NCBI GenBank assembly: GCA_017428385.1
Contig: JAFRQX010000019.1
Coordinates: 268,491-332,490 of the forward strand
Reading direction: 5' to 3'
Length of the DNA stretch: 64,000 nt
Source: Clostridia bacterium
GTDB lineage: Bacteria > Bacillota > Clostridia > Christensenellales > Aristaeellaceae
Shown here: in pieces, positions 26,152 through 33,933 of the stretch
Layout of the letters: each line of letters begins with the position of its first letter
Position numbering within the stretch: position 1 is the first letter of the stretch
Notes under the pieces: generated by a model
The model's database searches: none
What the model saw: the letters and a program-made list of their open reading frames with translations, nothing else
Told to the model about the DNA's origin: nothing
Position numbers and translations under genes: made by a program

Positions 26152-26267
26152 TGCCCAAAGGGCAACTCTACACTCTTCACTCTACACTTTTCACTCTTAA
26201 CTCAAAACTCTGAATCCAGAATTTCGAATTGAAAAGCATATTAGCATTATTCATTCTTCATTATCCG
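26152..26267 (+). repeat. Hairpin plus heptad array 2 in the folC-rsmH gap
   Basis: A short hairpin TGCCC-AAA-GGGCA leads into ten contiguous heptads from 26166: CTCTACA, CTCTTCA, CTCTACA, CTTTTCA, CTCTTAA, CTCAAAA, CTCTGAA, TCCAGAA, TTTCGAA, TTGAAAA. After a break, TTATTCA and TTCTTCA follow. Units change gradually from CT-initial to TT-initial. It lies between two minus-strand genes, yet its orientation is the same as in the other arrays. Confidence 0.85.
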
Positions 26268-26282
26268 CAAAGGATAAATCCT

Positions 26283-27572
26283 TTACGGTTTCAGCCCCAG
26301 CTCACTTCTCAGTGTGCCGATAAAATACAGGCTTCCTGTTGCCAGGATCAGTCCGTCCTCACCGGCCAGCTTCCCGGCGATTTCAAGTCCTTCTTTCAAA
26401 CTGTTCGCCGCACAGGCTTCCATTCCCTCCCCGTGCAGCAATCCGGCCAGTTCTTCCGCTTTCATAGCCCGGGGGCTGTCAGGCGTCACTGTCACCGCTG
26501 TATCGGTTACAGAAGCAAGTCCACCAAGCATCTTTTCGGACAGTTTTTCCCTCAGTACACCGGTCAGCAATATCTTCCTTTTTCCGGAAAGATGTTCCTG
26601 TACATACCGGCTGAAGGCTGCGGTTCCCTGTGCATTGTGGGCTCCATCCATCAGAATGTTCCCGCACCATTCCAGCCGTCCCGGCCAGAACGTATTTCCA
26701 AGTCCGCTGATTACCGCATCCTCCGGCACACGGATTCCCTGTCTCTCCAGCTCCTCCAGGACGCAGAGCACCACCAGGGCGTTTACTGTCTGATGTTCAC
26801 CCGGAAGGGAGATTTTCAGGTTTTTCCACACGTGGCTTCCTGTCCGGTAATCCGCAACCGTATATCGTGCAGTGGACTCCCGGATACTGATCTGCGTCTT
26901 TTCCGGGATTGTCATCGGTGCTTCTTCCTTTTCAGCCCGGGCTGCCAGCACTTCCCGTACTTCTTTTTCTTCCGGCGGGTAACAGATCACAGGCACTCCG
27001 TGTTTGATAATGCCTGCCTTTTCACCCGCAATTTCCGTCAGCGTACTGCCAAGGTACTGCATGTGATCCATGCCGATAGCCGTGATGGCGCAGACGGCGG
27101 GATTCGGCACGGCATTGGTCGGGTCAAGCCGTCCGCCCATTCCCGTTTCTGAAATGATCAATTCAACCTTTTCCGCCCGGAATGTACGGAAAGCCAGGGC
27201 AGTACCCAGTTCGAAGGGAGTGCAGTGGTAATCCTGCTCCCTCTTAAGTTTTTCAGCCGCATCCAGCGTTTCATTGCCGTACTGCGCAAGCAGTTCATCA
27301 GAGACCGGTTTTCCATTCAGCCGGATCCGCTCACTGTAGGTTTGCAGGAAGGGAGAGGTATACATACCGGTCCTGTATCCTGCTGCTGTCAGCACACTGT
27401 TCAGCATGGCACAAACGCTTCCCTTTCCGTTTGTACCTGCTACATGGATTACCGGACAGGCCGGCCAGGCCTGTAAAGTCTCAAGCAGGGCTGCGGTATT
27501 CCGCAGCCCCTGCTTGTCTCCGTCCCCCAGGGCGGAATGTATTTCGTTCACAACCTCTTCGGCAGTTCTCAT
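26283..27572 (-). CDS. folC: Bifunctional folylpolyglutamate / dihydrofolate synthase
   Basis: A 429-residue Mur-ligase-like ATP-dependent enzyme that adds glutamates to folates. The P-loop VAGTNGKGSVCAML (residues 43-56), TSPFLQTYSERIRLNG, SETGMGGRLDPTN and the C-terminal DGAHNAQG motif are present. Its ATG overlaps the valS stop by four bases, so the two are translationally coupled; valS-folC is a common Firmicute pair. Confidence 0.95.
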   Translation of the reverse strand: MRTAEEVVNEIHSALGDGDKQGLRNTAALLETLQAWPACPVIHVAGTNGKGSVCAMLNSVLTAAGYRTGMYTSPFLQTYSERIRLNGKPVSDELLAQYGNETLDAAEKLKREQDYHCTPFELGTALAFRTFRAEKVELIISETGMGGRLDPTNAVPNPAVCAITAIGMDHMQYLGSTLTEIAGEKAGIIKHGVPVICYPPEEKEVREVLAARAEKEEAPMTIPEKTQISIRESTARYTVADYRTGSHVWKNLKISLPGEHQTVNALVVLCVLEELERQGIRVPEDAVISGLGNTFWPGRLEWCGNILMDGAHNAQGTAAFSRYVQEHLSGKRKILLTGVLREKLSEKMLGGLASVTDTAVTVTPDSPRAMKAEELAGLLHGEGMEACAANSLKEGLEIAGKLAGEDGLILATGSLYFIGTLRSELGLKP

Positions 27573-30223
27573 AGATTCTCTTTCAGTTCCGCAATGCGGT
27601 TTTCCAGTGCGGCAGCCTTGGCTTTGGCAGCTTCCAGCTTGTCCTTTTCCTGCTGCACCAGCTGGGCCGGTGCCTTGGCCAGGAAGCCCTGGTTGTTCAG
27701 CATACCGTTGGAACGGGCCATTTCCTTCTTCAGGTTCTCCAGTTCCTTGGTCAGCCGTGCCACTTCCTTTTCGAAGTCCACCAGGTCGCCCAGCGGAATG
27801 AAAAGCTCGCCGGCCGCCACCACAGCGGATACATTTTTGCCCGTGACGTCATTGCGGTCGGAAATCATTTCCACCTGCTCCGCACCGGCCAGCTTCTTGA
27901 AGTAGCCTTCGCCGCCCTTCAGTGTATCAGCCCAGCCTTCCGCCGGCAGCAGCATCAGATGGGTGCGCTTGGACGGCGCCACGTTCATTTCGCTGCGCAG
28001 GTTGCGGATCGTGCGGATGATTTCCATCACGCCCTGCATCTTTTCCTCGTCCTTGCTGAACACATACGCTTCCGTATATTCGGGCCAGCTCTGGAGCATC
28101 AGGAAGCCTTCGCTGTCCGGCAGGTACTTGTAAACCTGTTCTGTCAGGAAAGGCATGAAGGGATGCAGCAGTTTCAGCAGGTTCTCCAGCACAAACAGCA
28201 GCACGGCCTTCACTGTATCCTTGCTTTCGCCGTCCTCACCCAGCAGGCGGGATTTGCTCAGCTCGATATACCAGTCGCAGAATTCACTCCAGGCGAAGTC
28301 ATAGATCTTTGTCGCGGCCAGGCCGAAGTCTCCGTCTTCCATGTAAGCGGAGATATCCTTCACAGCCTCCTGCAGGCGGGTCAGGATCCACTTGTCCGCG
28401 GTCTCCAGTTTCGCCGGGTCAAAGGCTTTCCGTTCGTTCACATTCATCAGCACGAACCGGCTGGCATTCCAGACCTTGTTGGCAAAGTTCCGGGCCGCCT
28501 CCACCTTGTCCTTGCTGTAGCGGGTATCATTTCCGGGGCTCACGCCCATCACCAGGCTGAAGCGAAGCGCGTCGGCGCCGTACTCATCTATCACTTCCAG
28601 CGGGTCCACGCCGTTGCCCAGGGACTTGGACATCTTCCGTCCCAGTTCATCGCGCACCAGGCCGTGAATCAGCACTGTGTCAAAGGGTGCTTCACCCATA
28701 TTCTCGATGCCGGCAACCATCATCCGGGACACCCAGAATGTGATGATATCGTATCCTGTCACCAGCATGTTTGTCGGATAGAAGTACTTCAGGTCTTCCG
28801 TGTTGTCCGGCCATCCAAGGGTGGAGAAAGGCCACAGGGCGGAAGAGAACCAGGTGTCCAGCACGTCTTCATCCTGGCGCAGCTTGCCACCGCACTTCGG
28901 ACAGACTGTCGGATCCTCACGGCTCACAATCTGTTCACCGCAGTCATCGCAGTACCACACCGGGATCCGGTGTCCCCACCAGAGCTGACGGCTGATACAC
29001 CAGTCGCGGATGTTTTCCATCCAGTTATAGTACATTTTGCTGAACCGTTCCGGAATAAACTTCGTCCGGCCTTCGCGCACAGCAGCGATCGCCGGTTCAG
29101 CCAGGGTCTTCATCTTCACGAACCACTGTTCGCTCAGCCGTGGTTCCACAGGCGTATCCCCGTGACGGTAGCAGAAGCCCACATTATGGCTGTAGTCCTC
29201 AACCTTCACCAGCAGGCCCAGCTTTTCCAGTTCTTCAACCACAGCCTTCCGGCATTCCATGGGATCCATGCCGGCGAAACGTCCGGCATTCTCGTTCATG
29301 GTGCCGTCGTCATTGGTCACCGTGATAATCTCCAGGTTATGCCGCTGGGCTACTTCAAAGTCATTCGGGTCATGGGCGGGAGTCATCTTCACCGCGCCGG
29401 TGCCGAATTCTTTTTCCACATAATCATCCGCGACCACCGGAATTGCCTTGTTCACGATGGGCAGGATCACCTTCTTGCCCACCAGGTCAGTATACCGTTC
29501 GTCGGTAGGATTCACGGCCACACCGGTATCACCCAGCATGGTTTCAGGACGGGTCGTGGCCACCACAACGCCTTCGCTTCCGTCGGCGCCGGGATAACGG
29601 ATATGCCACAGGTGGCTTGCCACATCCTTATATACTACTTCAGCGTCGCTGATGGCGCTCTGGCAGGCGGGGCACCAGTTGATCATCCGGTTTCCGCGGT
29701 AGATCAGTCCCTTTTCATACAGCCTGACAAATACCTCGCGCACAGCGCGGCTGCAGCCTTCATCCATGGTGAAGCGTTCCCGTGACCAGTCGCAGCTGAT
29801 ACCCATCTTCCGCTGCTGGTGCACGATCCGTCCGCCGTATTCTTTCTTCCAGTTCCAGGCACGCTCCAGGAAAGCTTCCCGGCCGATCCCCTCTTTGGTC
29901 AGGCCTTCCTTGCGCATGGTGTCCACAATCCTGACTTCCGTCGCGATCGCGGCATGGTCTGTGCCGGGAAGCCACAGGGTGGGATCACCCTTCATCCGGT
30001 GATAGCGGATCGGGGCATCCTGCAGGACGCAGTCCATGGCATGACCCATGTGCAGCTGACCCGTAATGTTGGGCGGCGGCATAACGATGGTAAAGGGTTT
30101 CTTACCCTCCACCCGGTGAGCAGTAAATGCGCCGGATTCTTCCCAGGCCTTGTAGATATCAGCTTCAATTGCCTGTGGGTTAAAGCGGGTTTCCATATCG
30201 GCGCCGGTCATTTTCTTCTCCAT
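27569..30223 (-). CDS. valS: Valyl-tRNA synthetase
   Basis: An 884-residue class I synthetase that charges tRNA-Val. HMGH (residues 58-61, in PPNITGQLHMGHAMD) is the HIGH box and GRKMSKSLGNGVDP near residue 530 the KMSKS box. A CP1 editing domain lies between, and a zinc ribbon CDDCGEQ...CPKCGG precedes DVLDTWFSSALWP. The C-terminal 80 residues form the tRNA-binding coiled coil. GGGAGGATTACC precedes the ATG. No T-box leader was found upstream, although many Firmicute valS genes have one. Confidence 0.97.
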   Translation of the reverse strand: MEKKMTGADMETRFNPQAIEADIYKAWEESGAFTAHRVEGKKPFTIVMPPPNITGQLHMGHAMDCVLQDAPIRYHRMKGDPTLWLPGTDHAAIATEVRIVDTMRKEGLTKEGIGREAFLERAWNWKKEYGGRIVHQQRKMGISCDWSRERFTMDEGCSRAVREVFVRLYEKGLIYRGNRMINWCPACQSAISDAEVVYKDVASHLWHIRYPGADGSEGVVVATTRPETMLGDTGVAVNPTDERYTDLVGKKVILPIVNKAIPVVADDYVEKEFGTGAVKMTPAHDPNDFEVAQRHNLEIITVTNDDGTMNENAGRFAGMDPMECRKAVVEELEKLGLLVKVEDYSHNVGFCYRHGDTPVEPRLSEQWFVKMKTLAEPAIAAVREGRTKFIPERFSKMYYNWMENIRDWCISRQLWWGHRIPVWYCDDCGEQIVSREDPTVCPKCGGKLRQDEDVLDTWFSSALWPFSTLGWPDNTEDLKYFYPTNMLVTGYDIITFWVSRMMVAGIENMGEAPFDTVLIHGLVRDELGRKMSKSLGNGVDPLEVIDEYGADALRFSLVMGVSPGNDTRYSKDKVEAARNFANKVWNASRFVLMNVNERKAFDPAKLETADKWILTRLQEAVKDISAYMEDGDFGLAATKIYDFAWSEFCDWYIELSKSRLLGEDGESKDTVKAVLLFVLENLLKLLHPFMPFLTEQVYKYLPDSEGFLMLQSWPEYTEAYVFSKDEEKMQGVMEIIRTIRNLRSEMNVAPSKRTHLMLLPAEGWADTLKGGEGYFKKLAGAEQVEMISDRNDVTGKNVSAVVAAGELFIPLGDLVDFEKEVARLTKELENLKKEMARSNGMLNNQGFLAKAPAQLVQQEKDKLEAAKAKAAALENRIAELKENL

Positions 30224-30248
30224 GGTAATCCTCCCTCACTCCGGTAAA

Positions 30249-30284
30249 TAGAAGAAACAGCCCCGACCCTGATGGGCGGAGCTG
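30249..30284 (-). terminator. Intrinsic terminator after rpmF
   Basis: On the minus strand CAGCTCCGCCC and GGGTCGGGGCTG pair around ATCA, followed by TTTCTTCT. It separates the yceD-rpmF unit from valS. Confidence 0.75.
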
Positions 30285-30321
30285 CGATTCTTTAATCCTT
30301 GGCCAAAAATGCAGTCGACAA

Positions 30322-30516
30322 TCAGGCGTTCTTCTCTTCGTCCTTATTGACGACGACCTGGACGCCGTTATAATAACCGCAATTCTTGCACACGCGATGA
30401 GACAGTTTCATCTGACCGCACTGCGGGCACTTGCCGATTCCCGGCAGTGTGAGCTTCCAGTTAGCGCGGCGGCTGTGCTTGCGAGCCTTAGAGATTTTCC
30501 CCTTCGGAAGAGCCAT
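30322..30516 (-). CDS. rpmF: 50S ribosomal protein L32
   Basis: A 64-residue ribosomal protein. [20 protein letters not shown] and the zinc ribbon CPQCG...CKNCGYYNG are diagnostic; all four Cys are kept, so this is the zinc-binding form. AGGAGGTG precedes the ATG. It follows yceD by three bases, the usual pairing. Confidence 0.97.
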   Translation of the reverse strand: MALPKGKISKARKHSRRANWKLTLPGIGKCPQCGQMKLSHRVCKNCGYYNGVQVVVNKDEEKNA

Positions 30517-30519
30517 GAT

Positions 30520-31011
30520 TCACACCTCCTCATTGTCTTGAAGCAATTGCTGCAGTCCTGCGAACGGATATTGTACGCCCGGTTCGGAAGGAACTGCTTC
30601 CGGGTCCCTGTATTCAAAGCCCGGACAATCCTCTCTGCAGAGAAAGCGGATCGGCAGAGCCATGACGGCGTATGACATAACCAGCTTGTCCAGCAGGATC
30701 TCATGCCCTTCATAGGCAAAGATCTCGTTATCCTCCTGATCGCCGTTCCGGCGGAACACCTCGTCGAATTCGTTCTCGACTTCGGCCTGTGCGTCCTCCA
30801 GACAGTTGGCGCAGTGAGCGTGGGCAATGGTCTTCAGCTTGCCTCTCACCGATATGTTTCCGTCTTCATCTGACAGGAATACACCTTCCACAGTGCAGTC
30901 GTCAATCCTGACGGTGTCACCGCTGATCTCCTGATCCGCAATGGCCTGCAGACCCGAGAAAAGGTACTCCTGTCCGGGATGGGATAAAGCATTCGATACG
31001 TCAAGCTTCAT
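30520..31011 (-). CDS. yceD: YceD family protein (DUF177), linked to 23S rRNA/L32
   Basis: A 163-residue DUF177 protein. The conserved Cys motif CANCLEDAQAEVENEFDEVF and the second pair in FLCREDCPG are visible. YceD proteins accompany rpmF in most bacteria and are implicated in 23S rRNA accumulation and large-subunit assembly. GAGGTGAGGAC precedes the ATG, which lies about 30 bases from a consensus promoter. Confidence 0.9.
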   Translation of the reverse strand: MKLDVSNALSHPGQEYLFSGLQAIADQEISGDTVRIDDCTVEGVFLSDEDGNISVRGKLKTIAHAHCANCLEDAQAEVENEFDEVFRRNGDQEDNEIFAYEGHEILLDKLVMSYAVMALPIRFLCREDCPGFEYRDPEAVPSEPGVQYPFAGLQQLLQDNEEV

Positions 31012-31039
31012 GTCCTCACCTCAAAAGTGACCATTTGGT

Positions 31040-31068
31040 ATTATAATTCGATGCAAATCGTTTGTCAA
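31040..31068 (-). promoter_or_regulatory. Consensus promoter of yceD-rpmF
   Basis: On the minus strand TTGACA, 17 bases, TATAAT: a perfect match to the sigma-A consensus, in keeping with high expression of a ribosomal-protein unit. Upstream, at 31099-31125, a 9-bp palindrome TTCACCCGG/CCGGGTGAA with an 8-base loop has no clear T-run. Confidence 0.9.
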
Positions 31069-31146
31069 CAAAGAATTTGCGCCGATTTTTCTCCCGCTTC
31101 ACCCGGCGTTTTTTCCGGGTGAAACCGGAGATAAAGTAACTCTTAA

Positions 31147-31209
31147 TTATGAATTATGAATTGTGAATTATGCATTCCGCATTTTTCATTCTTCATTTTT
31201 CATTCTTAA
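31147..31209 (+). repeat. Heptad array 3 (nine units), running into the ackA stop codon
   Basis: Nine exact heptads: TTATGAA twice, TTGTGAA, TTATGCA, TTCCGCA, TTTTTCA, TTCTTCA, TTTTTCA, TTCTTAA. The last unit contains the TAA stop of ackA (read on the minus strand). The gene to which it attaches runs leftward, opposite to the case at dnaG, but the repeat strand is the same. Confidence 0.9.
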
Positions 31210-32444
31210 TTGTCTCTGACCTTGCCGGTGGTAACCAGGTCCAGCGTATCCCGGGCAATCATGATTTCCTCATTTGTGGGAATCACGCAGACCGTAACCT
31301 TGCTGTCATCCGCGGAGATGACTGCTTCCTTGCGGGTCTTGTTCTTCTCAGTGTCAATCTTTGCGCCCATGAATTCAAGGCCGTCGATCACCTGTGCACG
31401 CAGGTCGGCGTTGTTTTCACCGATACCGGCTGTGAACACGATGATGTCTACACCGCCCATAGCTGCCGCATAGGAACCGATGTACTTCTTGATACCGTAG
31501 ATCAGCATGTCCTGGGCCAGCTTCGCATTCGGATCGCCCTTGCTTGCCAGGTCGTCAATGTCGCGGCAGTCGCTGCTCTTGCCGCTGATGCCCAGCAGGC
31601 CGCTTTTTTTGTTCATCATGGTCAGCACTTCATCCACGCTGATCGGATGCCCCACGGGAGTGCCGTCATCGTTCAGGGGATTGTTGGCGATAAACTGCAC
31701 AACCGCGGGGTCGCAGCTGCCGCAGCGGGTGCCCATCAGAAGGCCTTCCAGGGGTGTCAGGCCCATGGAGGTATCCTGGCACTTGCCGTCCATGACGGCG
31801 CTCAGGCTGGAGCCGTTGCCCAGATGGCAGATAATGATCTTCTTGCCGATGGGGCTGATTCCCAGGAATTCACAAACCCGGCGGCTCACATAGCGATGGC
31901 TGGTACCATGGAAACCGTAACGGCGCACATGCAGTTTTTCTTCATACATTTTCGGCACGCCGTACATATAGGCCTTGGGGGGCATGGTCTGATGGAAAGC
32001 CGTATCGAACACTGCCACCTGGGGAGTGCCCTTCATCACCTTTTCGCAGGCTTCAATGCCCATCAGGTTGGCAGGATTGTGCAGCGGTCCCAGGGGGAAG
32101 CAGTCACGGATGGCCTGCTTCGCGGCGTCGTTCACAATAACAGAGGCCGTGAACGCGCTGCCGCCGTGCAGCACCCGATGGCCGACAGCTCCGATTTCGT
32201 CGGTGCTCTTGATTACGCCGAACTCCGGATCCTGCAGGATCTTGAGCATCAGCTGAGCGGCGGCTTCATGATCCGGGATCTCCTGTGCGATCTCAGTCTT
32301 TTTGTCACCGGCGCTGTGCTTCAGCTTGCTGCCTTCAATGCCGATACGCTCGACCAGGCCCTTGGCCAGTTCCTTCTCGCCGTCCATGTCGATCAGCTGA
32401 TACTTCAGGGAAGAAGAACCTGCGTTCACAACCAGAATTTTCAT
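31206..32444 (-). CDS. ackA: Acetate kinase
   Basis: A 412-residue ASKHA-fold kinase that interconverts acetyl phosphate and acetate with ATP formation, the last step of acetate fermentation. VNAGSSSLKYQLID near the N-terminus, GHRVLHGG, DTAFHQTMP, RRYGFHGTSHRYVS and FTAGIGENNADLRAQ are all intact. No pta is adjacent. Heptad arrays stand on both sides of the gene, and tmcAL, which consumes acetate, is divergent from it. Confidence 0.97.
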   Translation of the reverse strand: MKILVVNAGSSSLKYQLIDMDGEKELAKGLVERIGIEGSKLKHSAGDKKTEIAQEIPDHEAAAQLMLKILQDPEFGVIKSTDEIGAVGHRVLHGGSAFTASVIVNDAAKQAIRDCFPLGPLHNPANLMGIEACEKVMKGTPQVAVFDTAFHQTMPPKAYMYGVPKMYEEKLHVRRYGFHGTSHRYVSRRVCEFLGISPIGKKIIICHLGNGSSLSAVMDGKCQDTSMGLTPLEGLLMGTRCGSCDPAVVQFIANNPLNDDGTPVGHPISVDEVLTMMNKKSGLLGISGKSSDCRDIDDLASKGDPNAKLAQDMLIYGIKKYIGSYAAAMGGVDIIVFTAGIGENNADLRAQVIDGLEFMGAKIDTEKNKTRKEAVISADDSKVTVCVIPTNEEIMIARDTLDLVTTGKVRDN

Positions 32445-32485
32445 ACTTGTTTCCAGCTCCTTTGATTATTTCAGAATCACACTTT

Positions 32486-32491
32486 ATTATA
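32486..32491 (-). promoter_or_regulatory. Probable -10 element of ackA
   Basis: TATAAT on the minus strand, about 40 bases before the ackA start. The -35 is weak (TTTCTT at 17 bases), which would fit an activated promoter. Confidence 0.45.
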
Positions 32492-32503
32492 CTCCCGATT
32501 TGC

Positions 32504-32532
32504 TTGAAAAGAAAGACCTAAAATGCTACTAT
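32504..32532 (+). promoter_or_regulatory. Promoter of tmcAL
   Basis: TTGAAA, 17 bases, TACTAT. Heptad array 4 would then be transcribed in the tmcAL leader. Confidence 0.55.
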
Positions 32533-32564
32533 TCAATTATACAGGATGTGAATGAGATCAATCA

Positions 32565-32599
32565 TTTTTCATTCTTCATTCTTCATTTTTCATTCTCAG
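32565..32599 (+). repeat. Heptad array 4 (four to five units) before tmcAL
   Basis: TTTTTCA, TTCTTCA, TTCTTCA, TTTTTCA in register, then TTCTCAG. It ends within 20 bases of the tmcAL start and lies inside its probable leader. Confidence 0.85.
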
Positions 32600-32617
32600 G
32601 GAAGGGCTGGTGTACGC

Positions 32618-33787
32618 ATGAAGATCCTCGGCATTGTCGCGGAGTATGATCCTTTTCACCGCGGGCACCTGCATCATATGACGGAAGCCGTCAGGCGTGT
32701 TTCGCCTGATCTGGTTTTTATCGCCCTGTCCCCCTGTTTCAAGCAGCGTGGAGGGCTTTCCCTCCTGTCCCCGTCGGACCGTGCCCGTCTCGCGCTGGAA
32801 GCCGGAGCAGATGCGGTCTTCGCCCTCCCGGTCCTCTGGACAGTCCGGGATGCGGAACACTATGCGCTGGGTGCTGTTTCCCTGCTTTCAAAGCTCGGTA
32901 TAACGCACCTGGCCTTCGGAGCGGAGACAGCGGACGAATCCCTGCTTTTCCGGGCTGCTGATCTCCTGGAGAATCCTTCGCCCGTCTTCAGCACCCTGCT
33001 GAAGGAAAAACTGTCTTCCGGTGCTGGTTATCCAGCCGCCCTTTCCGGTGCCTTCTCTTCTGTGCTGCCGGAAGCCGAAGGCCTGCTCGACCGGCCGAAC
33101 AACATTCTGGCTGTCTGTTATCTCCGTGCCATGCTGCGCCTGAATCTGACGCTCCGCCCTGTCATCATTCCGCGGGCCGGCAGTTATCATGCCGCAGGAA
33201 TCGATCCCGTGTCCCCTTCCGCGTCCGCCGTTCGGGACAGTCTGCTTCGCGGCAGCTACGCCAATGCTTTTGAGGCTGTCCCTTCATATACTGCAGACCT
33301 GCTGCGCCGCCGTTTTCTGGAGCGCCGCATCCCGGACGAACGTATTCTGGACGCCATACTGCTTTCACGCCTGCGTTCCATGTCAGCAGAAGAATACAGC
33401 CTTCTTCCTGATCTCTCTGAAGGAATGGAAAACGCTGTGCGTTCAGCCGCCGCAGTCTCCCGCACGCGGGAGGAACTGATCGCAACCTTGTCCGGCAGGC
33501 GTTATCCGTCAGCGCGTATCAGCCGCCTGTGTGCCTCTGCCCTTCTTGGCATTTCCGGAAATGACACGGAAACTGCTTTCCTCCCGGATTACGCCCTGCT
33601 TCTCGGTCTGCGAAAGCGTCCTGAAATGACGGCTTTGTGGAAGTCCATTCCCCTTCCGGTCATTACTTCTTTTACTGAATGGAAGAAAACCGCCGCACCA
33701 TACGATCTGGCGGCCTGGCGCATCTGGGCCCAGTGCTCCGGTCTTTCTGACACGCTCCCCTTCACCGAAAAGCTGATCTCCATATAA
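32618..33787 (+). CDS. tmcAL: tRNA(Met) cytidine acetate ligase TmcAL (YlbM)
   Basis: A 389-residue nucleotidyltransferase-fold enzyme that uses acetate and ATP to form N4-acetylcytidine at C34 of elongator tRNA-Met. The N-terminal GIVAEYDPFHRGHLHHM carries the HxGH nucleotide-binding motif, and FGAETADESLLF is a family signature. In-frame codons upstream translate the repeat array and are excluded; GGGAAGGG lies about 12 bases before the ATG. Placement next to acetate kinase links the gene to the acetate pool. Confidence 0.92.
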   Translation: MKILGIVAEYDPFHRGHLHHMTEAVRRVSPDLVFIALSPCFKQRGGLSLLSPSDRARLALEAGADAVFALPVLWTVRDAEHYALGAVSLLSKLGITHLAFGAETADESLLFRAADLLENPSPVFSTLLKEKLSSGAGYPAALSGAFSSVLPEAEGLLDRPNNILAVCYLRAMLRLNLTLRPVIIPRAGSYHAAGIDPVSPSASAVRDSLLRGSYANAFEAVPSYTADLLRRRFLERRIPDERILDAILLSRLRSMSAEEYSLLPDLSEGMENAVRSAAAVSRTREELIATLSGRRYPSARISRLCASALLGISGNDTETAFLPDYALLLGLRKRPEMTALWKSIPLPVITSFTEWKKTAAPYDLAAWRIWAQCSGLSDTLPFTEKLISI

Positions 33788-33819
33788 AAACGAGGACCTT
33801 CCGGCCCTCGTTTAGTTTT
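33788..33819 (+). terminator. Intrinsic terminator after tmcAL
   Basis: AAACGAGG/CCTCGTTT stem followed by AGTTTTG, starting directly after the stop codon. Confidence 0.8.
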
Positions 33820-33826
33820 GTCTGTT

Positions 33827-33933
33827 TCTTTCACATCTGTCTTTAGACAGATATTTCACATTGAGCCTTCAGGCTCAATATTTCATGTTCGCATCGCGAA
33901 CATTTCACATCCGCCATATGGCGGATATTTCAT
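33827..33933 (+). repeat. Array of four different palindromes spaced by ATTTCAC
   Basis: Four perfect or near-perfect inverted repeats stand in a row: ATCTGTC-TTTA-GACAGAT (33835-33852), ATTGAGCCTTCAGGCTCAAT (33860-33879), TGTTCGC-ATC-GCGAACA (33886-33902) and ATCCGCCATATGGCGGAT (33909-33926). The spacers are ATTTCAC, ATTTCA and TTTCAC, with ATTTCAT after the last. The stems share no sequence. The array fills the gap between the 3' ends of two convergent genes. Confidence 0.9.

Noticed and set aside
27959..29785. 608-codon + strand frame opposite valS
   Set aside because: His/Gln/Val-rich shadow of the synthetase gene without start signals or homology.
30224..30321. Possible T-box leader upstream of valS
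   Set aside because: The gap holds only an rpmF terminator and a ribosome site; no T-box sequence (AGGGTGGNACCGCG) or specifier-loop structure was found on the minus strand.
33827..33933. CRISPR array
   Set aside because: Repeats are 6-7 bases and the variable parts are palindromes of 17-20 bases; there is no 24-37 base repeat and no cas gene.
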